A DNA stretch of 18,055 nt from Clostridia bacterium (GTDB lineage Bacteria; Bacillota; Clostridia; Oscillospirales; Acutalibacteraceae), in NCBI GenBank assembly GCA_017381395.1, contig JAFOCH010000070.1, forward strand, positions 1 through 18,055, written 5' to 3'. A model generated the notes under the pieces. It worked only from the letters and a program-made list of their open reading frames with translations, had not been told where the DNA came from and made no database searches. The position numbers and the translations under genes are program-made. Positions 16,101-18,055 of this stretch are shown piece by piece (position 1 is the first letter of the stretch; each line of letters opens with the position of its first letter).

Positions 16101-17067
16101 ATCCAGTTATTTCTCACAAGCTTTGCCGACGTTGTTCGGTCAGGTGGCACGTACGTTCGATGACACAAGGAGAAGCAATTTTGTGCCCGGTGATGCAACG
16201 GGATTTGAAAAGAAACTTTATGAATTTTTCCAAAACGCTATGGGCAAGACACCAATTTTGGAAAATCAAAAAATGCCGTACACCGATGCTTTCGGGGAAA
16301 AGGACACAAACGATAATTTCTTTTTACGCGTATTCGAAAATATGTTGTCGCCAGGTTATAGCTCGACAATAAAGGAAACAGACGTCAACGCTGAATTGGC
16401 TGATTTATTCAAGCAGACAGGCGATGGTGCTGTGATTCCAAGAAAGGCGTCAAAAAGCTTTACTGTTGGTGGGGAGAGAATTTATCTCGATGCCGACCAA
16501 TACACGCAATATAATACCAAAAAAGGTCAATTATCGCAGAATATGCTCGTTGATTTGTTCAATAGCAAGGGTTATAAATCAATGACCTACACGAAAAAGG
16601 CAGAAGCCGTCAGCGAGGTTTATAAATACGCGAATATGTTGGCTAAAACCGAGGTTAGCGATTATGAGCTCGAAGGTAAATATGCTAAATGGAAGGAATA
16701 TCAGGGATACGGTTATGACGTTTCGGAGCTCATTGCATTGGATATTGCGGACAAGGACTTTGACGGAAGCGGCGGAGTTTCAAAATCTGAATATGCCGAA
16801 GCGGTAAATAATACCGATATGAGCCAGAAGCAGAAGGATTTGTTAATCGGGCTGAATGAGGTCGAGGGCAAAAGCGATTATTCAAAGAACAAGACCAAAG
16901 GTTTTGGCACAGGTGATTGGTATTATAAAGAAAACGGACAGTACGTAAAAATTACAAGTGCGGCAGAGCTTAACCGATTAAGACGGAATAACGTTGATAC
17001 ATACGTATACACAGGGAATTATACGGATGTAATTGATGAGCTTTGGAAGGCGTACAGAGGTTATTAA
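10168..17067 (+). CDS. Giant multidomain phage polyvalent protein with peptidase and ART-like domains
   Basis: 2299 residues, start TTG 10168 with GAGGGGG at 10153-10159, eight bases upstream; no closer ATG exists in frame near it, and the N-terminal repeat makes this start convincing. Order seen: N-terminal repeat NFADILVQED / NYADVLYAED (residues 3-12, 17-26); a helical region to ~480; membrane-leaning segments (~492-531 and 645-663) around MSEGFEEYLQEVIDP; an acidic Asp/Thr-rich linker (~772-870); a zincin-like domain with HEITH (948-952); an ADP-ribosyltransferase-like domain (~1186-1359); conserved segments including KWNAWRYLAMLGNPRTHIRN (1614-1633); a hydrophobic segment (~1854-1876); and an EF-hand loop (2197-2208). 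Known work on phage 'polyvalent proteins' places such fusions in the virion for delivery into the host. No frameshift is seen. Likely role: ejected host-acting protein. Confidence 0.8.
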   Translation: MKNFADILVQEDKSRKNYADVLYAEDKIGNFQNTIQNLNGSTDVNAYKSVLTELPRYKGFIDDKAYNQLSDYLSSSIKQISDAQALAKKRSDAVNGFKTSVDNALKADAVTSKDLLELLQTQQNGNEIVDDETVDKVKKNLLGESTGNYKTDNMAFLKSLRANAEENGDQKGVETWDKAIKLKQLEIDKSKAKQLSEYYEMPVLDRRLKMFDEAFESSTNQTGVSGLDHSASDEFKKDFGAVPVPYLKMQEIRSKIKNGETLTETELKWALSGYCDNLYFDNKITLTKDDYYNLHKNHQKTFNENKLLQFSFDNYIKTTTDTKAYANNGLILAEVYAKSESAGLELKALAADDFDKYANLGSSDEATEFMTATQKGVYNYYLGKGDEQSAYAYKRGIQEDINYREAKELAENAGFFTKTGVSFASGFEKFGQGLIGFVDMMTDNGIGVKAPQSHELKVALSTDSVISLATAEIIAGSGTWGKVWYSSMQSIGQQAPMFALSLANPAMGLSSSTMQLLQGSMMFASSSGASYTDALKENKAENEAAVYAVINGALEVGLEKALGSMYGWSGGSKVATKLLSKMQNTLVNKGLSKVTMALLGTATYKISSMMSEGFEEYLQEVIDPIVRNFVYNEDNDISLFSEEAFISFASGALVSLLFGAADIKSTYRQSLTGASIRSNTDGINGLIENARNALNNPEISVEIKQEISTLLETIESKGNQATNIELGQLQELVQTGVKQADSKIVEQEFNDLKNDIVEAKEMIQNAPDLSETASIDEELQSNLINDTDTTTPGEVSNSVIETKASNTATDVSGTDSADVDFDTNIDADIDTEVNVESSSDIDTITESEIAEADYLDNETLESVEENEYDKTIRLMDGREKPLTEAQAYVQSVGRALGYTVVIDDLSHGGRTASGKSFKGTTRGFFDGQTIYLHEGQTTFDAVVEIFKHEITHYAELNPEMYNKYAKAVFDSKVFENWISGKAKGRSHPARLGQYRQSIIDIYEANGKTLDPTAADHEIIANFTSEMLFNEKGNTLERFINEVNSEDRNAISRFIHDFISWLKARLKGEKVSLKIVKLENHFAAVLRNVDNANAQKNNTTNDGDVQNLSADKSVGYYSSQEQNIERTNAGLDDSAFSMPENDDKTNHSFEITPEQDAEYQRYVESWNKESAQKMVDEKAKNMGAILDENGNPLKLYRGTTGGQTVFAKETTLNGKIYTIDNVDVASNYGDKSGKATEIAHQIKGEKSTYALYGFPKKMLTIDAQYGVWSDLVIPNELLKYADGRYKATNGEIAEWAELEGYDSLRINNVRDGSFDVGNEIIFFDENLVKSADPITYDDNGKVIPLSERFNEDDNDIRYSFEDDVVDKTSSLAERVRLGEISQTEYLNELQRLMDEATEKYGAIEKGENPKVDVTVPRQVSDKRNTRRFVRTVLESGILTDEMVADTDEAILKDALSYVPISNKESIKVAENSLKNGTAERDWNKVANGDKIPSKHDIAKGEILLKMYAENGDTLKVMELVADLSEVATRAGQTVQAFSLLKKMSGVGQLYYVQKTVDKLNRDLEKKHKGKHEQITIDETLAGQLVTAKPGTETENIVDEIMQDIAEQVPVTFLDKWNAWRYLAMLGNPRTHIRNLFGNAVFMPAIKLKDTIKAGMEKAFVSQENRTTSVIVNKEYKDFAKSDFEKVADIITGNGKMNPSDAIREQQKIFKNKVLEGFRKSNFDRLEEEDMIFLKMHYKRALGGFLQARNIDLNNIDEAILNEARNYAIEEAQKATYRDASAFANTISRFSRSNKTANLLIEGILPFKKTPINIVKRGIEYSPVGLIKTLSKGAYDLKNGNITASQFIDGISSGLTGTGVFVLGVILSNLGIAIGGLGYDDEDALKRLNGEQEYSIELFGHSYTVDWMAPVCIPFFMGVEFANTFTDNEKDIVTAFVDSAYSSLEPVINLSMLNGIRDTIAAARYSDAEDVLTQVGGETISSYFSQALPTLFGQVARTFDDTRRSNFVPGDATGFEKKLYEFFQNAMGKTPILENQKMPYTDAFGEKDTNDNFFLRVFENMLSPGYSSTIKETDVNAELADLFKQTGDGAVIPRKASKSFTVGGERIYLDADQYTQYNTKKGQLSQNMLVDLFNSKGYKSMTYTKKAEAVSEVYKYANMLAKTEVSDYELEGKYAKWKEYQGYGYDVSELIALDIADKDFDGSGGVSKSEYAEAVNNTDMSQKQKDLLIGLNEVEGKSDYSKNKTKGFGTGDWYYKENGQYVKITSAAELNRLRRNNVDTYVYTGNYTDVIDELWKAYRGY
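12781..13377 (+). other. Zincin-like metallopeptidase domain within the giant protein
   Basis: Residues ~872-1070. After a helix (EAQAYVQSVGRALGYTVVID) and a loop ending in FFDGQTIYLHEG comes VVEIFKHEITHYAEL, where H948, E949 and H952 form the HExxH zinc and catalytic motif. A later ADHEIIANFTSEML (D1015, H1016, E1017) may give the third zinc ligand. The domain layout matches zincin modules of phage polyvalent proteins. Substrate unknown: host or virion proteins are equally possible. Confidence 0.7.
13723..14244 (+). other. ADP-ribosyltransferase-like domain within the giant protein
   Basis: Residues ~1186-1359, preceded by a helical lead-in (DAEYQRYVESWNKESAQKMV). The core begins LKLYRGTTGGQTVFAK (R1196 in the NAD-binding strand), goes through IYTIDNVDVASNYGD, and later has AELEGYDSLRINNVRDG and NEIIFFDENLVKSAD, then the tail VIPLSERFNEDDNDIRYS. 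This order matches ART-PolyVal-like domains, which would move ADP-ribose from NAD onto a target. The usual first residue in this group is His; here it is Arg. Activity and target are not shown. Confidence 0.72.
14401..15087 (+). other. Conserved polyvalent-protein segment of unknown role
   Basis: Residues ~1412-1640 run from VPRQVSDKRNTRRFVRTVLE through a helical stretch (ATRAGQTVQAFSLLKKMSGV) to KWNAWRYLAMLGNPRTHIRN. I recognise the last string as one that recurs in giant phage proteins of gut Firmicutes, where it has no known function. It is helical and may act as a structural hub in the virion or during delivery. Confidence 0.55.
15727..15797 (+). other. Hydrophobic, probably membrane-spanning segment in the giant protein
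   Basis: Residues ~1854-1876, between a basic helical region and a charged one, contain TGVFVLGVILSNLGIAIGG with no charged residue. With the earlier hydrophobic stretches at ~492-531 and ~645-663 it suggests the protein inserts into or crosses a host membrane, as expected of an ejected channel-forming or delivered protein. Confidence 0.5.
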
Positions 17068-17082
17068 AAAGCAATAAGAAAA

Positions 17083-17106
17083 GAGGGGTGGAGAAATCCG
17101 CCCCTT
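17083..17106 (+). terminator. GC-rich hairpin with GAAA loop after the giant gene
   Basis: GGGGTGGA (17085-17092) pairs with TCCGCCCC (17097-17104), one G-U, around GAAA (17093-17096), with two weaker pairs below. It begins 16 bases after the giant gene's stop; the following bases are AATTATTAAAGGAG, so the T-run is weak and the fibre gene's ribosome site follows at once. It has the same shape as the hairpin after the capsid gene. Confidence 0.5.
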
Positions 17107-17127
17107 AATTATTAAAGGAGTGAAAAT

Positions 17128-18055
17128 ATGCGAGAAATAAAATACACCGTTTCGCTTGATGGTGTTTCGCCGTCAAACGTGCAATTCGGCGGTATGCAAG
17201 GGGAACACAATGCTACTCGTTTAAACGTGGAAATTAGCGGTGACTTGCTTGCAAAGCTCGAAGGTGCAGGGTATCGATTCGAGGCGGAGGATGGTGCAGG
17301 GTGCCGTCAGACGATTGTTATGAGCGAGGTTGTGAGCGAAAACATTGTTTGCCCGATACCTCAATCTGTGACAAGCAACGGCGGAAACGTGACAATTCGA
17401 CTGATTTTTTCGAAGGTATCAGAAACGGAAATCGAATATATATTGTACTCGTTCCCGATGAAGCTGCGATTTGATTTAACGTCAAATGGCGAATTCACCG
17501 AGAACAAAGAAGCATCCGATGTTTCGGCGGCTATTTCGTTGGCAAAGGGCTATACGGAAAAGGCGGAGCAGGCGGCAAATACGGCTGAAAATGCCGCAGA
17601 ATTAGCCGTTAATGCTCGTGAAGGTATCGAGCAAGAAATCGCTAATTCGTTGATGGAAGCAAAGAACAGCGGTGAGTTTGATGGTGCTGACGGCAAAGAC
17701 GGTGTTGATGGTAAAGATGGCGTTAATGGCAAGGACGGTACACCTGCTACGCATTCGTGGAATGGTACCGTGCTGACGATTACTTCCGCAAGCGGCACAT
17801 CGTCGGCCGACCTAAAAGGAGAAAAGGGAGACAAGGGTGATAAAGGCGACCAAGGTGAGCAAGGCATCCAAGGTGAGAAGGGCGATACTGGTGCAACGGG
17901 TGCGACAGGTGCTACTGGCGAAAAAGGCGACAAGGGTGATAAAGGTGACAAGGGCGACGCCTATATCCTGACCGACGCGGATAAAGAAGAAATATCTACC
18001 TTGATAAACGCGGTTTCATATTCGCAAAATCAAAATCTCACCGAAGAACAAAAGA
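17128..18055 (+). CDS. Collagen-like tail fibre with BppU-like N-terminus (3' truncated)
   Basis: Probable receptor-binding fibre, 309 codons seen and no stop before the window ends. Start ATG 17128 after AAAGGAG (17114-17120). Residues ~1-130 form a beta-rich domain (YTVSLDGVSPSNVQFGGMQG; ENIVCPIPQSVTSNGG; FPMKLRFDLTSNGEF) like the N-terminal anchor of BppU-type baseplate/fibre proteins. Residues ~135-180 are an Ala/Glu helix (YTEKAEQAANTAENAAELAV). Two collagen-like Gly-x-y tracts follow, about 186-207 and 231-279, split by a small beta insert (HSWNGTVLTITSASG). The sequence then continues AYILTDADKEEISTLI. The rest, likely the tip that touches the cell, is missing. Particle attachment by the N-terminus is known of the family; here it is inferred. 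Confidence 0.8.
   Translation, partial: MREIKYTVSLDGVSPSNVQFGGMQGEHNATRLNVEISGDLLAKLEGAGYRFEAEDGAGCRQTIVMSEVVSENIVCPIPQSVTSNGGNVTIRLIFSKVSETEIEYILYSFPMKLRFDLTSNGEFTENKEASDVSAAISLAKGYTEKAEQAANTAENAAELAVNAREGIEQEIANSLMEAKNSGEFDGADGKDGVDGKDGVNGKDGTPATHSWNGTVLTITSASGTSSADLKGEKGDKGDKGDQGEQGIQGEKGDTGATGATGATGEKGDKGDKGDKGDAYILTDADKEEISTLINAVSYSQNQNLTEEQK
17683..17745 (+). repeat. First collagen-like Gly-x-y tract
   Basis: Encodes DGADGKDGVDGKDGVNGKDG and a short extension. The triplets are mainly Gly-Lys-Asp and Gly-Val-Asp with no proline until the end, so triple-helix stability would depend on charge pairing between Lys and Asp. Confidence 0.75.
17818..17964 (+). repeat. Second collagen-like Gly-x-y tract
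   Basis: About 16 triplets at residues 231-279: a Glu-Lys/Asp-Lys part, a Gly-Ala-Thr part (GATGATGATG), then another Lys-Asp part (GEKGDKGDKGDKGD). The repeated bases make length change by slippage likely between related phages. Confidence 0.8.

Noticed and set aside
17550..17951. Pro/Ser-rich repeat frame on the - strand
   Set aside because: Mirror of the collagen-like triplets in the fibre gene.
1..18055. CRISPR array, tRNA, insertion sequence, diversity-generating element or toxin-antitoxin pair
   Set aside because: No regular spaced repeats, cloverleaf, transposase, reverse transcriptase or paired small genes of those kinds were seen on either strand.

Overview
This window is the late, virion-building part of a tailed phage or prophage of a low-to-mid GC Gram-positive bacterium, most likely a gut Clostridia-type host. 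That host guess is inferred from AGGAGG-type ribosome sites, an ArpU/RinA-like late regulator, a PBSX-type terminase and a BppU-like collagen fibre; no host gene is present. Every gene I can support lies on the + strand and they are tightly packed: four junctions are TAATG stop/start overlaps. No integrase, tRNA, rRNA, CRISPR array or insertion sequence is visible, so lytic versus integrated status cannot be decided here.

Layout: (1) bases 1-828 hold the end of an unknown gene, a small unknown gene, and a late transcription activator. (2) Bases 829-1044 are a non-coding control stretch with an extended -10 promoter, an inverted repeat where a -35 should be, and a terminator-like hairpin just inside the transcript. 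(3) Bases 1045-2758 encode the small and large terminase subunits. (4) Bases 2758-4770 encode a small membrane protein, an acidic scaffold and the major capsid protein, ending in a GC-rich GAAA-loop hairpin. (5) Bases 4890-9323 encode the portal, a small connector and a large tail-nozzle-like protein. (6) Bases 9323-17067 encode an Ala/Gln-rich helical protein and a giant 2299-residue protein. (7) After a second GAAA-loop hairpin, a collagen-like tail fibre gene starts at 17128 and runs off the window.

How they work together: the activator probably turns on the promoter just downstream of itself. Terminase packages DNA through the portal into a capsid assembled on the scaffold. The connector and nozzle close the vertex. 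The helical and giant proteins look like internal or ejected proteins. There is no tape measure, tail tube or sheath gene between the portal and the fibre, so a short-tailed (podovirus-like) particle is the best reading.

The most interesting gene is the giant one, which starts at a TTG codon. It joins a zincin-type peptidase motif (HEITH), an ADP-ribosyltransferase-like domain, conserved phage 'polyvalent protein' segments, membrane segments and a canonical EF-hand loop. Such proteins are thought to be carried in the virion and delivered into the host cell at infection.
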